This document shows positions 11,479 through 24,100 of a stretch of 64,000 bases of DNA, piece after piece. The DNA comes from Oscheius dolichura (Eukaryota; Nematoda; Chromadorea; Rhabditida; Rhabditidae), in the NCBI GenBank assembly GCA_932521035.1, contig OW051497.1, positions 11,098,001-11,162,000 of the forward strand. Reading direction: 5' to 3'. Made by a program: the position numbers and the translations under genes. The notes under the pieces are model-generated. The model was not told where the DNA came from. It did not search any database and worked only from the letters and a program-made list of their open reading frames with translations. Every line of letters starts with the position of its first letter. Position 1 is the first letter of the stretch.

Positions 11479-14400
11479 ATGCGTCTGTGGACGCAACGAT
11501 ACCAGGTTCATCTCGAGCGGGGCTGCTACAGGTTGGGGCTATCCATCGGGTTTCATCCATGGCGGTGGATCCTTGGCCTACTCTTGATTACTGTAGTGAG
11601 CTGCTTCGGCTTCCTACGGTTTCACCAGGTAGTATTCTTCCCCTTTCTTTTAGCAACCTCTCTTTTAGATTAATAACGCTAGAATAACATTTACTGCCTC
11701 CGATTCTCTCAGTCATATTGAAGGGAAAGTCCTGGAGAATTTCCTCCAACAAAATGGAACTCTGCACATGATTGAAGTCATGATCAAAGCGGCCGATAAT
11801 GGATCACTTCTGAGGGAGGAGCACAAGGAACAGCTGTGGAATTTAGCTGTCGAGGTAGTTGTTTACTGTATTGAAATTAATCGAAGTGGTTCAGATAGCG
11901 AATGAAATCACAGTACCTGATGACGACGGTCACATGTTGAATTACAAAAATATGTGCCATCCTTACTGCGAGAAAAATGATGCCTTCTACGCATTAATCA
12001 AACTGAACAATATGACAGAGATGGCTGAATTCAAGGTGGATCTTGTGTGATCCTGTAGTGGACAGTGATTATTTCAGTTGACATATCCTAGTCTCCATAT
12101 ACTGGGAAAATCCATCTTCATAGCTAACAACATCTACGATGTAACGGTCGACCACAACTCTTCGGAGATCCTAGCCTTCAAAACGGTTATCCTACGGTAC
12201 TACATGGTCCATCACAGTTTGAAGCCTATGCTGAAATGGGAAGAGAAGGTTGATTTCTTTTGTACCCAAGAAAAACAATAGGCATTTTAAGCTAGTACAT
12301 CTACTGTATGATTCCCACAAGTATCCTCTACTTCAAGGAGGTGCCGCTTCTGACAACCTGGTTGCTAAAGAAGTCAAGGCCATGGGAACCAGGACTGCTC
12401 CCCTCCTTTCCATTGCTCTGTTGTTGTTGGCCTTCTTCCTTGTAACCTGCTCATTCCGTTATAAAAGAAGGTGGGAGCTCCTCTGTGCTAAAATAACCAA
12501 ATTCAGGGAGTCCAAACCTTTGGAAGCTTTGCTCGGAGCTGGAATACCCATTCTCGCCGGTTTGACCACAGTTGGAATGGTATCCGCTACTGGATTAGCG
12601 TTCCAGAGTATTGTTGTCAGCTCTCTCTTCCTTCTTTTGGCCATTGGTAAGATATCTTTATTCAAATGTCTAGCATAACTTCCTAGGGATTGACGACGTT
12701 TTTATCATGCTCTCCGCTTGGCATCGCTCCGACAGACAACTGGATATCCCTGAAAGAGTAGCAGAAATGGTCAAAGAGTCCGGCTGCTCAATGACTGTAA
12801 CATCCGTTACAAATATCATTTCCTTCGGGAATGGCGTTCTCTCAACCACTCCGGTTCTTCAAACCTTCGCCATCTATTCCACAGTAGCCAGTGTCGTCTG
12901 CTTCCTCTACCAGCTGATCCTCTTTCCAGCTATTATTGCTCTTACAGCGCCGAGAGAATACAAAAAGATCGATGACCACAGGTGAGTAATGCTGATAGAA
13001 AGCTGACGGCATTTCCTCTTCAGTAAACACTGTCTACCAGAAGAAATTAAAGTGATCAGGCCGCTTAGCCGGTTTCACAACATATTTTGGAAAAAGTTAG
13101 CCATTGTGGTTACTCACCCTTTGACGGCCGTCGTTACAATAGTCGTTCTTGTTGCCTACTGGTATTTTTCGATCTATGGAATTCTGAATGTGAAGGTTGA
13201 CCTTTCCATCCAAAAAATGGCACCCCAAGAGGCGAGAATCGTCCAGTTCAAGAACGAGTACGACAGGGCAATTAAGGTAGGCCGAAGTTTGAAATCTGAT
13301 CATGGAGTGGGTTTTAGACTGCCCAGACGGTCGCTATAGTAATCACGGAACCAGGAGATCTGAGAAATGCCAGCAAACGAGCTGAAGTCGATGCCCTAGT
13401 ACATGATTATGAAACGGCCTCCTATGCGTATGGAACGGAATCCACCTTTTACTTCGTCAGGGCTTATCTGGACTTCCTCGAGTTCTACCACGGAGAAGAA
13501 GACGAGGTATGCATTTTCTTTTATAGCCAACCAGCTAATCTTTCAGCCAGTGGAGTTCCAATACATTTCAGTCCCTCATTTCATCAACGATGACCATTAC
13601 TGGAAGCCGACGATCCGGATGAATGAGACCGCTTGTGAGTTGAATGAACCCGCATGCATAAAGGCTATACTGTTTACTACTGGATTCACGACTCTCGTAA
13701 GGTAACCAAAAATAATAGCTGGGGATTAGAGCTGATGTTTAGGTATAACGACATGTACCCATTGATTGAGGAGTGGAGGAATATAAACAAGCATCATTCA
13801 GAGTTGAAGGCTTACGCTTATACGGAAAGAAGTAACTTCGCCGATCAGGTAGCCTCCCCTTTTTCTGAAATACAAGAGAAACCTTTAGACTGCTGCCCTG
13901 CCCGAAATCGTATGGGAAACATTGCTGTCTGAAGTTGTTTGTATGGCCGTTTCTTTTGTCTTCCTTGTTCCGGACACTGACTCCATTATCGCTGCGACAT
14001 TTGCCCTACTCTCTGTGAATTTGGGAGTTTTCGGCTTCTTGGCTCAATGGGGCGTCGGTATAGACCCTGTCTCGATGGCTGCTCTTCTGATGAGTATTGG
14101 ATTCTCCGTAGATATTGCCGCTCATATCAGTTATCACTACTATACCGTTGAAGCACCGGTACGTACACCTTTATAGGATTCTATCAATCAGGAACTTTAG
14201 ACTGCTCGCGAACGATTGGAAGACGCCTTCTTGAATATCGGCTGGTCCACAGTACAAGGAGGATTGAGCACTCTATACGCGATGCTTCCCATCCTCATTA
14301 GGTAAGTAATCTCCCTGATGTCTTGAGAAAAGAATATTATAGGCCTTCGTACTTGGGAATGGTCTTCTTGAAGGCCGTAGCTCTGGTGATTATCTTCGGT

Positions 14401-14586
14401 CTTATCCACGGCTTAATTATCTTACCCGTGTTCCTATCTCTTATGGACAAAATCTCGCTCAGCTTATGCCGCTCCAAGAAAATATCCCCATCTCCCGCTT
14501 CATCTTGTGATTCGCTCAAACCAACTATTAAACCCCACAGAATATCTATCAAGAGTTTTACTAACGACAAAATTGACCGGTTCTAA
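11479..14586 (+). CDS. ptr-like: Patched-related (PTR) sterol-sensing-domain membrane protein
   Basis: Multi-pass Patched-related protein. In nematodes this expanded family acts in moulting, cuticle, trafficking and lipid-linked processes. Thirteen exons: 11479-11628, 11669-11854, 11895-12035, 12078-12248, 12292-12646, 12687-12981, 13024-13276, 13318-13506, 13547-13701, 13743-13848, 13889-14158, 14201-14301, 14343-14586, giving 871 aa. TM1 lies in FHPWRWILGLLLITVVSCFG. The sterol-sensing domain (about residues 240-440) contains the hallmark GIGIDDVFIML. The second half has GVGIDPVSMAALLMSIGFSV followed by DIAAHISYHYY, typical of PTR/Dispatched-like proteins. TCATTCAG immediately before the start may be a trans-splice acceptor. 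AATAAA at 14658 serves as poly(A) signal. All introns are about 40 nt. The particular ptr paralogue cannot be assigned. Confidence 0.93.
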
Positions 14587-15154
14587 TTTCCCAAAAGTCT
14601 CAATATTCTTTGCCATAATTTACGGGTATTCTGTTGTACATTCTGGATTATAATATAAATAAACATTGAATAATATCCTTGGTTAACTCCTCTCAGACAA
14701 TGAGAAACCATAAAAGAGAGAAAAAGTTTATGACTTTGGCTGCTTGGAAGCAATTCGGTTGATGGACAGCCGGCAGTAAACCTGCTCAGTCAACAATCCA
14801 TTGGAAGCGGCGCGGTCATTTCGCGGGCGCCGGGCGCGGAAACGATTCACATTCTGCTTCAAAGGTTTCTTAAATACAGATTCTTCCGTTTTATTAAAGT
14901 ACCTTTAAAATACTGTAAAATTCCCTTCTAAATATCTATAAAAATGCCCGCCTGGTTGTGCTGCCCTCTTCCAATGAGCAGTTTCCCATATTGCTAATTT
15001 CGCCCATCTCATTCCGCCTCCTCAATCCCATTTCTTTTAGAATAAACTCCTATTGTGATGGATAGTGTTGAGTAGAATGCGGAATGACGACTACAAAGTT
15101 CAATTACATGTGAGTCTTTCGCCAAAAACTCGTCTAAAAATGCTTATAGGAAAG
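14587..15154 (+). other. PTR 3' UTR and WDR20 upstream region
   Basis: AATAAA at 14658-14663 ends the PTR transcript. The remainder is the upstream region of the WDR20 gene. TGCTTATAG at about 15141-15149, six nt before its start, is a good acceptor for trans-splicing or for a 5' UTR intron (GTGAGT donor near 15111). Confidence 0.6.
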
Positions 15155-17759
15155 ATGATACACAACCATATACTTGGGGCACCAACGTCGTCGCTGTCTA
15201 ATTCAAGTGGTCTCCAAACGAATCCGCTCAACGACGGTACCATTCTAATTTCCATTTTAATTAAACAATCCTTTATAGTATCTTACAATAATATCCAAGC
15301 CAAAGAAGAGATTAAAACCCATTTCACTACGCGAGAAGGAACGTACGGGATAATGACTCAAGCGGAATTTTCGCGTCCTAGTCGTGTTCCCGTGCGTTAT
15401 GAATTACATCAGTTTTATTGATTTTTTAAAGAAGTTCCAAAGCGCCCAAGCCGGTATTCCCAGCTGTTCTGGAGCGTCTGTCCGTGTCTCTTTCTTGACA
15501 ATCCCCGGCTCTCCGGTGAAAACCATCAAGCGCGAGAATACCCCTACTTATTCTCCGACCACGGATACCCTCTCCGATCCGACTCCTTCCACCTCAGATG
15601 CGGAGGACTGCCCGGAAAGGATCTGCTTCAACATTGGAAGGGAGCTCTACGTCTACCCCTACAAGTGAGACCATCCCTTTCTTTATACCTTGCCTCTTAG
15701 GGGAACGCAGACAACGGTGGACTTAAACCGGCCCATTGATAAGAGAGTGTATAAGGGAACTTTCCCTACTTGCCATAATTTCAACCAGCAGACCGCTACC
15801 AAAGGTAGCTGCAGGTATGACTCATTGTTTTGTTTTACTGATTAATCAATGGTTCAGCTTGATTATTGGGTTCTCTGCTGGTCAGATACAATTGATTGAT
15901 CCTTGCCGTAAAGATTATCCGTCAAGTAGATTGTACAACGAGGAGAGATTTGTTGATAAAACTTCAGTTACTTGCCTCAAATGGGTTCCAGGTGCAACTT
16001 TTCATTTTAAAATCTATTAAATTACTTTCAGGCCAATCTCAACATTTTATAGTATCATATGCTAGTGGTAATATGTATTTGTACAATGAAGAGCTTCAAT
16101 GCCAACAGAATGTTCCGTCATACCAAATATTTAAACAGGTAAAGGAGCCCTTTTACTTTTTGTATTAGTAATTTCCAGGGTGATCGTTTCACAATATACA
16201 CTTGTAAATCCAAAACTACACGTAATCCGGTATATCGCTGGGCTATTGGTACCGGCCCCATCAACCAGTTTGCCTTTTCCGGCCTTGATGCCAAAATGCT
16301 GGCCACGGTTAGCCATGACGGGTATCTGCGCATATTTAATTATCACGAGATGGAGTTGTTATGCTATATGAAGTCTTATTTTGGTAGGCCTTGATCATTT
16401 CCCGCCTGCTAAAAAGTTATTTTAGGTGGATTGTTGACGGTTGCCTGGAGCCCAGACGCTAAAATAATAGCCACCGGTGGAGAAGACGATTTATTGACTG
16501 TGTATCACGTGCAAGATAAAAGAGTTGTACTCCGGGGACAGGGTCACAAAAGTTGGATTTCACAGGTAAACAATCTGATTGACGGATGGGAACCGCCATT
16601 TTATAGATAGCCTTTGATCCGTATGCTTGCCAGCTGGATGAGAACAGTGAAGTCAATGGTATCGTCCTCGATATGTGTTCGGAAGACGGGATGTCTAATT
16701 CCTTCAATCGAGATTCAGATTCGGCCATGACTACTCCCATTATGCGTAAGAAGGCGTCCAGATCCTCATTTATTTAAGATTTATAGGTCATTTACGCCGT
16801 CAGCCGCAAGCAATGTCCTCCGTATCCAGATGTTCGGTAGCTTCATTTGGAACCATCGGAGGGGCATGTCATGTAAATAGAAGTACTTCTACTTACCTTA
16901 ATTGGTATTTTTAGGGGCTCTGCTATCGAATTGGAACTGTTGGCCACGACACGCAGCTCTGTCTTTGGGATATCACAGAAGATATGCTCAAGGTTATTTT
17001 TCTCTCTTATTATTCATGTTCATTTAGCCGCAAAACGTGCAACGCCATCGAAACTCGACTATTTTAGCCCCGACAGGTGTTTTAGAGATTCAGGTTCGTG
17101 TTAGCTATGACGTTTCCTTCCCCGAAATATAAATTGGCTTTGTAATCTTTTGGCATGGCAGAAATTGGTAAATAGCAACATGTTTAGACATCTACGTCAC
17201 GTCTCGATCCTTTATCTGAAGTCTCCCCGTTGCAGTTGAATAATGACAAGCCAAAGAAGAAGAAATTCCATCGAAGAGGATTCACACTGGGAAGAATTGG
17301 AGGGGGAGCCAGTGACAGGTGAATTTTTCTTTTTTTTTTCAATGCGAACAACGAACATTTTTAGAAGACGACTGGAGTCTCCTATGGGAATGTCTGCTGC
17401 GGCGACAACAGACGAGGCAAAATTGTTAGGAACCCGGATTTGTCCCCGAATGGAAGACGTCCCCGTCATTGGTAAAAGCCTTGTATTTTCCAGCTGTACT
17501 TCTTTTTTTAGAACCGTTGATGTGTAAAAAGATTGCTCACGAGAGACTCACTACGTTGGAGTTTCGCCACGATTCCATAATCACAGGCTGTCAGGAGGGA
17601 TTCATTTGCACTTGGGCTCGACCGGGTAAAAATACCCCGATGCCGGGAAGGAATGACATCAACTCTCCCATGGCCAGTGTCTCCCTTTCTGAAAGCCGCG
17701 ATCCCCCGAAGGATCCTCCTCCACAACCCCGGTACAATAACTGGCACCCCTCTACATAA
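15155..17759 (+). CDS. wdr-20: WDR20-type WD40 protein, deubiquitinase cofactor
   Basis: Orthologue of WDR20/DMWD, which binds and activates USP12/USP46-type deubiquitinases. Fifteen exons give 644 aa: 15155-15236, 15279-15391, 15432-15664, 15701-15814, 15858-15991, 16032-16138, 16179-16383, 16426-16565, 16607-16745, 16787-16872, 16915-16992, 17028-17093, 17236-17318, 17365-17471, 17512-17759. The N-terminal signature is EEIKTHFTTREGTY. Conserved blocks follow: GFSAGQIQLIDP, SGNMYLYN, TCKSKTTRNP, MKSYFGGLLTVAWSPD, GGEDDLLTVYHV, GHKSWISQIAFDPY, VGHDTQLCLWDI, ICPRMEDVPVIEPLMCKKIA and CQEGFICTWARPGK. Human WDR20 has equivalents in the same order. The start is the first ATG in frame after an acceptor; an upstream in-frame extension is possible. 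The last 40 residues are Pro/Ser-rich and extend beyond the human end. Confidence 0.95.
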
Positions 17760-17992
17760 TATTCTTTTTTTCCTTTTTGCATTCCCGGATGGTATTATTA
17801 GTTGATAGGATATATTGATTTTTGATGCTCCTACTAGATATTATCGCCTGTGTCACACTTAATTCTGTTCTCGTTTTATACGTCGAAGTTGTCGTCGGGT
17901 ATAAGCGCTACAATGTCATTGAAGAGTTTCAATAACAAAATGAATAATCGTCTATGCATTTCAGTTGGAACCATCTTTGCAGAAGTTGGTCT

Positions 17993-19914
17993 TCACGAGT
18001 CAGAGGCTAAACCATTTTTAAGTCTAAAGAGAAGAAAAGGTGTTACCCTGACTTTTTCATAGTCAAAATGTACCCTGACCATATGTTGTCGGCTCATATG
18101 CTCCTCGTAGGCAGCGCGTAACATTTTTACTGTGCTCTCTGTCATACAATGACTGCACAGGTGACATTCCTTTAAAAAACATCAAAAGATCTTAAAAACA
18201 TCTTACCAAATCGACAGCACATTCTGCGCACTTATCGAGGCAAACATCTGAGAAGACAGATATGTCTTTATCCGTAGCTAGTATACTGGAGTCTGCTGGG
18301 CGCCTTCTGAAATAGTAAACAAGGAAAGATTCAACTGATGCGTTACCTTAGTTCTTCTTCAGAAGACTTTGTAAATGTCTTCGAGATTCCCAAAAGACTG
18401 AATATGCTGTGAAGTACTTGTTCGTAAAGGATCTGATTCTGTCTATAATGTCCAGAGGAAAGGTTAGGGGACATATTAGCCTGAAAAGAACCTTATCTAT
18501 GCATTTTTATTGTTTCACCTCCATTAAATAAACTTTCAGCTCCTCATCAACGATAAAGTCAAACCGACTCAATTCGAACATCTGTGCTGAGAAGCGGAAA
18601 CTGTTCGCAGCTGCTAGCATCTTCTCTTGTTGACTTTGGAACACCTGGAGAACTCTAACAGGGAGAAATGTGAAATAGAACTTGGGCTATTATTTCCCCA
18701 ATTTGTGTCCAAATTGTCATAGGATCTTTTCCTATCTTCTTGAGGTAAGCGTCAAGAGTCGCCCTCCTTCCCAAGTTCATTTGGTTGTAATATTTGAGTA
18801 GAGACGGAATTTCCCAGATAGGAGTGTAATCATCTCCTACCACATATTTGTCAACATCATTTGCATCAAATGGGTGATAATCGTGAGCACAGAACCTTAA
18901 AGATAAGAGAATAAGGTCATAAGGTCTGTCTCTTTCCTCAATAGAGCATCACCATTGTAGAGATACACTTTTAAAGGTTGTAGTGAAGTAACTACTGTAT
19001 AAACACCTATGTCAAATTTCCTAGAAATGAAAATAATTGCCCTAGCAAAGAGATATACCGATTGTCTATTAATAAAGGATTATCGATGAATCTTTGGATG
19101 AAGGAGTCGTTCCTGGTTAAATCTAATTCTTCCACTGGTAGAATTTTAATATTCCTATAAAATGAGCTCAACTTTCGTCCCAGGATACCTGTGGCCGTTA
19201 TCCTTCATAACCCATAAGAAGTCCGGATTCTCTTTGGCCATTTTTGAAAATTCTTCTCTATCTTCTGGTAGTTCAAAGGCTTGAGGAACGCCCAAGCATG
19301 TACGGCAAGTTGACAAGGATACCTAAGTACGGATTCATTGTTTTCCCCTATATATCTACCTTACTAGTGTAGTAACCAGATCCGGGAATATGATTTATTA
19401 TCTGCTGAGAGCTGGCCTTCTCTATATGGTTCTTGTAAAGGGGATTGGTGAGAGAGTAGTCGTGGATCCACATGATGTCCCATTTTGTCTTTGCCGGCTG
19501 TGGACCGGTGATTATTTTATATCCTCTGTATTCAAAAGCTTCCACAATATGTTTCATATAAGTGTCCAAAGGCTGAAAATTACCTACAGTGCGCTTTTAA
19601 AAAGAGATCAAACCTCCTGGCCGGGACCACCGACCCACGCGATCCTTTGTTCAGTTAAATCAGGTTTTTCTTTCTCAGCTGATCTATAAAATGTGTAATT
19701 CTAATGAGGTTTATGTTTCACGCCTTTTAGATAAGCTGTGGCGAGAAGAAACAGTGTAAAAAAGACCGGTTCAACTGTCTCCACAACGTCATCTCTGATC
19801 AGGAAAGCAGACCTACCGCTCGTGGTCACTCTTCAATACGGTAAGCTGGTGAAGATTGTAGGCGATTAGAATTAAACCAAGAAATTGGAAGAATTGGCTA
19901 ATATTACCGACCAT
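17993..19914 (-). CDS. ttll-15-like: tubulin tyrosine ligase-like protein, TTLL-15 type
   Basis: TTL-family ATP-grasp protein; the family adds or removes tubulin tail modifications. Exons (minus): 19817-19914, 19614-19683, 19360-19572, 19189-19322, 19059-19154, 18937-19020, 18682-18895, 18519-18644, 18347-18480, 18207-18306, and a last exon from 18169. It starts MVGNISQFFQFLGLILIAYN, so the N-terminus is a signal anchor, unusual for TTL enzymes. TTL motifs: WDIMWIHDYSL, INHIPGSGYYTSK, FLWVMKDNGHR, DNRKFDIGVYTVVTS, LLRFCAHDYHP, FELSRFDFIVDEELKVYLME and ANMSPNL. The C-terminus has a Cys cluster (CLDKCAECAVDLECHLCSHC). The sixth intron (18896-18936) keeps the LLRF motif in frame only if it starts with GA. 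The end is uncertain: read-through stops at 17993, or a 3' intron gives a stop at 18018. Catalytic activity is not implied. Confidence 0.85.
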
Positions 19915-21114
19915 CGCTTAGAAGGTCACACTGGTACCACCGACAACTCGACCAAGATTACGGCCGACACAAAAACCTAATGAAAATGTCTAATCGATTC
20001 TGGTTGATTGACTGTCCATTACAGCATTTTCAAACTATTGGTTTGGAAACTGGGGTGGAAGAGAAAGCCAGACAGGACTTGACCCCGGCTAGACAGACAG
20101 ATCCTGACCGCGTTTCTTTCTCCGGCTGTTGATTGACTGGCCGGTCAAGCAGAAGCTAACCAGTTATTGAGATAAAGAGAGAGACTTTCCCCTCAAACTT
20201 TTTCAAACATTGTGATTCTTGTTCCGTCCTCTTTCTTTGTTTAAATAAGTCTATTCTTGGTTACACAAAAAGCTTTATTAAAGAAACATGTGCGTGCCGA
20301 AAAGGCAGAAAACTGGGATTATAATGACAATGAGCAAGGACTCAGATTTCAACCACTAGGAAAAATTCACGAAAAAGGAGAGAAGAAGAAGATTAGATAC
20401 AAACAAAGCTGCTGAATAACAGAGATAAGTGTAGTTCCTTTTCCCGGAAAATAAAGAAGGAGAAGAAGCTCATTATGAGCCCTATACTACATGAAATGGT
20501 GTGCAGGAAACTACAAAAAATGAGTAGGATATGTGGGATATCTATTTCAAAGACGACGAGGGATGGAAAGGGAGTGTGTGTGCGGATAACGGAGAAGAAC
20601 CACAGAAAATTGTGGGATGAAATGAAAAATGGCAAAGACTTGGGGTATGAGAGAGAAGTACGGAGTTCAAAAGGTGGCTATTCAAGGTATTCAATTCAGG
20701 TACAGATAGAGGGATAAAGTACATATTTTCTACAGGATTGGAGGGGTTAGTTTGAACTATGAATGGGTTACGGTACGGTCAACCGTTTTTGTGTGACAAA
20801 TTGCAAAATGGGGATGCACAAAAAGTGTCATGAAATAAAGCCTAGTAATCCACGGGCTTGGGTTTCCAGTAACAGAAAAAAGTAGAGGGTTAAATATGTA
20901 AAACATGATTATAACATGATCAAATGTTATATAGGGCATAAAGCACCCTGTTTAGAAACAAAAAGAAGAAAACAACCGGTCTCTCACTAAAAAGGAGAAT
21001 AAAAGCTGGAGATAGGAATAGAGGAAAATGGGAATTGGACAATAACAAAAGACTAAGTACAGAGAATGGTGGGTATGGATGGAGGAAGGCTACGGTAAAA
21101 GGGGAAAGGGGGGA
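19915..21114. other. intergenic between two minus-strand genes
   Basis: Region between the Smaug-like stop and the TTLL-15-like start. Purine-rich on the plus strand from about 20.2 to 21.1 kb. No protein motif or RNA gene recognised. Confidence 0.5.
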
Positions 21115-24100
21115 TTAACAACGGCTGGGGCACCAGCTCTGTGCCATCAGTATGTTCATGGAAGGATCCCAAGTATTCCATTCACGAATCTCATTCGGAT
21201 CAGAGACATCAGTGGGAGCACGGGGCGAACCAGCGCCGGATCCTCTGTCACTGGCAGAGCTGGAATATCCAGACGAGTGAGCACCAGTATCGGAGTTCGG
21301 ATATCCAGAAAACGAAGAAGAAGGGGCAGCAGCGTCGGTATTATCCAGAGGAGTATTCATCGTAGACGGCAAGTTGCGCCAGATGTCAGCAGTCTGGAAA
21401 GGGGAGGATTAAACTGATGGGATAATTATTACCTTCGAGCACTGAGGAAGGCCAGCAGTAACACTTTCCAAATCAGCATTGTTGTAGAGAGCAGTCGGCC
21501 AGCGAGTTTCAGGAGCTCTGGGTTTCTCAATTTCAGGCACAGCCGTCGTAGGAGGAGCCGATGGACGCGAAAGAGTTGTAGCGGGAGTCTGACGAGTACT
21601 GCGGTACTGGGGAATATACGAAATCCCCGGGAGGTCAGCAGCCTGGCGAGTGGTCTGAGCAGTCGGGCGAGTGGCGTTGTTCTGAGCAGCCTGACGAGTA
21701 TTGTTGTTCTGGACCAAAGTATTCTCCACAGGACGTTGAGCCTCTTGGCGAACTCTCTGGGCGTAACTGCTTCCATTTCCATAATTCCACTGGCTTCCAT
21801 TGTGAGCAGCAGGCTGAGGCTGAGGCTGGGGAGTAGCAGGATAGTTGAATACATCCGAAGTACGGCCAGTCTGAGCAAGTTGAAGAAGTGTCTGCTGGTA
21901 GGGGTCCGCCAGCTGCTGCAGGTAAGTATTCATGTACTGGGCCATGTTGTTCATGTTGAAGGCCGAGGTGCTGGCAGCAAAGATAGCAGGATTCCACTCT
22001 CCAATATCGACTTCGGGAGCTCGAGACCAGCTTCTGTTGTATTCCTGACCACGCGGGGACTGTGTTTGCGACGTCTGTGATGGCAGCGGAATCAGCGGCT
22101 GTGGTGGAGGCAGCGGCTGCTGAGGGAGAGTCTCCTTCTTCTTCTCCTTGACACGATGATGAGACGGGGAAGGAGGCAGCACATCTCGAAGAGGCATCGG
22201 CCCGACCAGAGCATCACGAGCACAGCAGAATTCACACTTGTTGGGAGGAGGTGGGGGAGCTCCAGGAGTGGGAGTCTTCGGCTTCAACTGTCCCGGACTG
22301 ACATACTTCTTGGCCTGCTTCTTCATGTGAGTAACCCTTCTCTTCTGGTTTTCAGTGAACGCCTAAAAATAAATTGGTATCTAAACTGCCAATCAGTTGA
22401 GTCATACCTCGTTTGAGAGGATAAGATCGTGCGATTTGAACAGCATCAGAGCGTATTCCTCGCTGATTTCACCTTGGCGGCAGTTAATAAAGAAGGCTTG
22501 GACTTTTTGCAATAGCATCACTAATAGAGCGGGAAGATTCTAAAAGATAGCCTTGTTTTTCTCCGGACACCACAGTGTTCTTACGTTGTCATTAATCTCT
22601 TCCAGAGTACAATTGCCTTCTACCTTGTCCTTCGGCTCAACAGTAGCAGGGATGTAGTCCCTGATAGGAGTCGAGAGGAACTGGCGCAGATGTAGGATGG
22701 GACAACGGCATTCAGGATCTTTTGAAGCATCCAGCTGAGTAATCATCTCTCTAATAATATGAGGACGTCTGCGCAATTTGCTGATAGACTGCAGGATCTT
22801 TCCACGAGCACCTGTAGTGACCTAAAAATGGAGGATTACACGAACATACACTTTCTATACCCCAAGTTCTTCCAGTTTTTGCTCGTTCAATTTCAACATT
22901 TCTTCATAGCTTAGACCCATGAAGATCTCCGTGTATTTGTGAAGACGAAGAGACTTCAACCATTGCGGAACATCTGAAATCATTTGCTTAGGGTCAACCG
23001 CCGTTTTTATCTGTTGTCTTTGTGTGTGTGTACACTTCAGTAAGCAGGTGTAATTTATCGGGAGCGGCTAACGACTAATGAGGTCAGCTTAGTTTACAGA
23101 AGGCGGCCATATGATTGATGCCGATGCCATCGGATAGAATTTCAGTCCTTTTCCCTCCCCTTCCCGGCCAGTCTAGCTCTTCCGTTCCCCCCGTTCGTTC
23201 AATCGATGCAACAATTGCAGACATCGCAACATTGCCTCTCATTTTTTTAGCCCGCGGTTGCAGTTTCTCCCGCCGAAGGCAAACACAGCCGCCCCGAGGG
23301 GGCACATCATGCCCACGTCCGACGGCGGAAAAAATGAAGAGTGCGGGAAGGAAAAAACTGGTGTGCCCCGGTGCAGCAGCGGGAAGGGAAGGCTGATTGT
23401 CTATTTTTCTTTCTCTCTCTTGGCGGATGAGAGGGAGGGAGAGAGAGAGGGAAGTCTAGACGGAGGACGAAGAGGCCACCCATACAGATGTTTACGCTCA
23501 TTTGCATGTGAACAACAACGACTACCACTGACAGCGATAACCCGTCGCGCAGTTTTACGACCAAGCGCTGACGGTGGCCGACAGTAGGCTTGTGATTGGG
23601 AAATGATATGCAAATCGGAACTACATTCCCATGCTGAGATGATGGATGACTGTCTACGCTGGTGTCGTGCCTATAGAAACCGTTGGACGATAGACATCTA
23701 CGATAGCTATCGAGCTAGACATCTCTTCCAGTCAAAGACAACTTCACACCTTCGACGAAAAAGCAACAGCCGCGCGGGGGAAACCCCCGAGCTGTAGGAT
23801 TATGAGATCAAAGAGCTGCAGGTCTGGCGTCCTGATGCGGCTTCTTTTGACCAGCTGACCTCTTCACCTTCGCCGTTTGGCCGACCACGTTACCGAAAGG
23901 GAGCTTCGCCTTTCCTTGTTGATACGTCCAAACAGTAAAGGACAATCCTTTTAAATTGGCGGAACAGAAAGGACAGGTTAAGAACGCAGTAACCACAGAT
24001 TGTTTCGCAATCAGAACAAGAGCTTTTAACTGTTTTTGTGTCAAAAATATGGAAAGATTCGAATAAAAGATTCCATATGCACTTCCTCCTTTGATGTACG

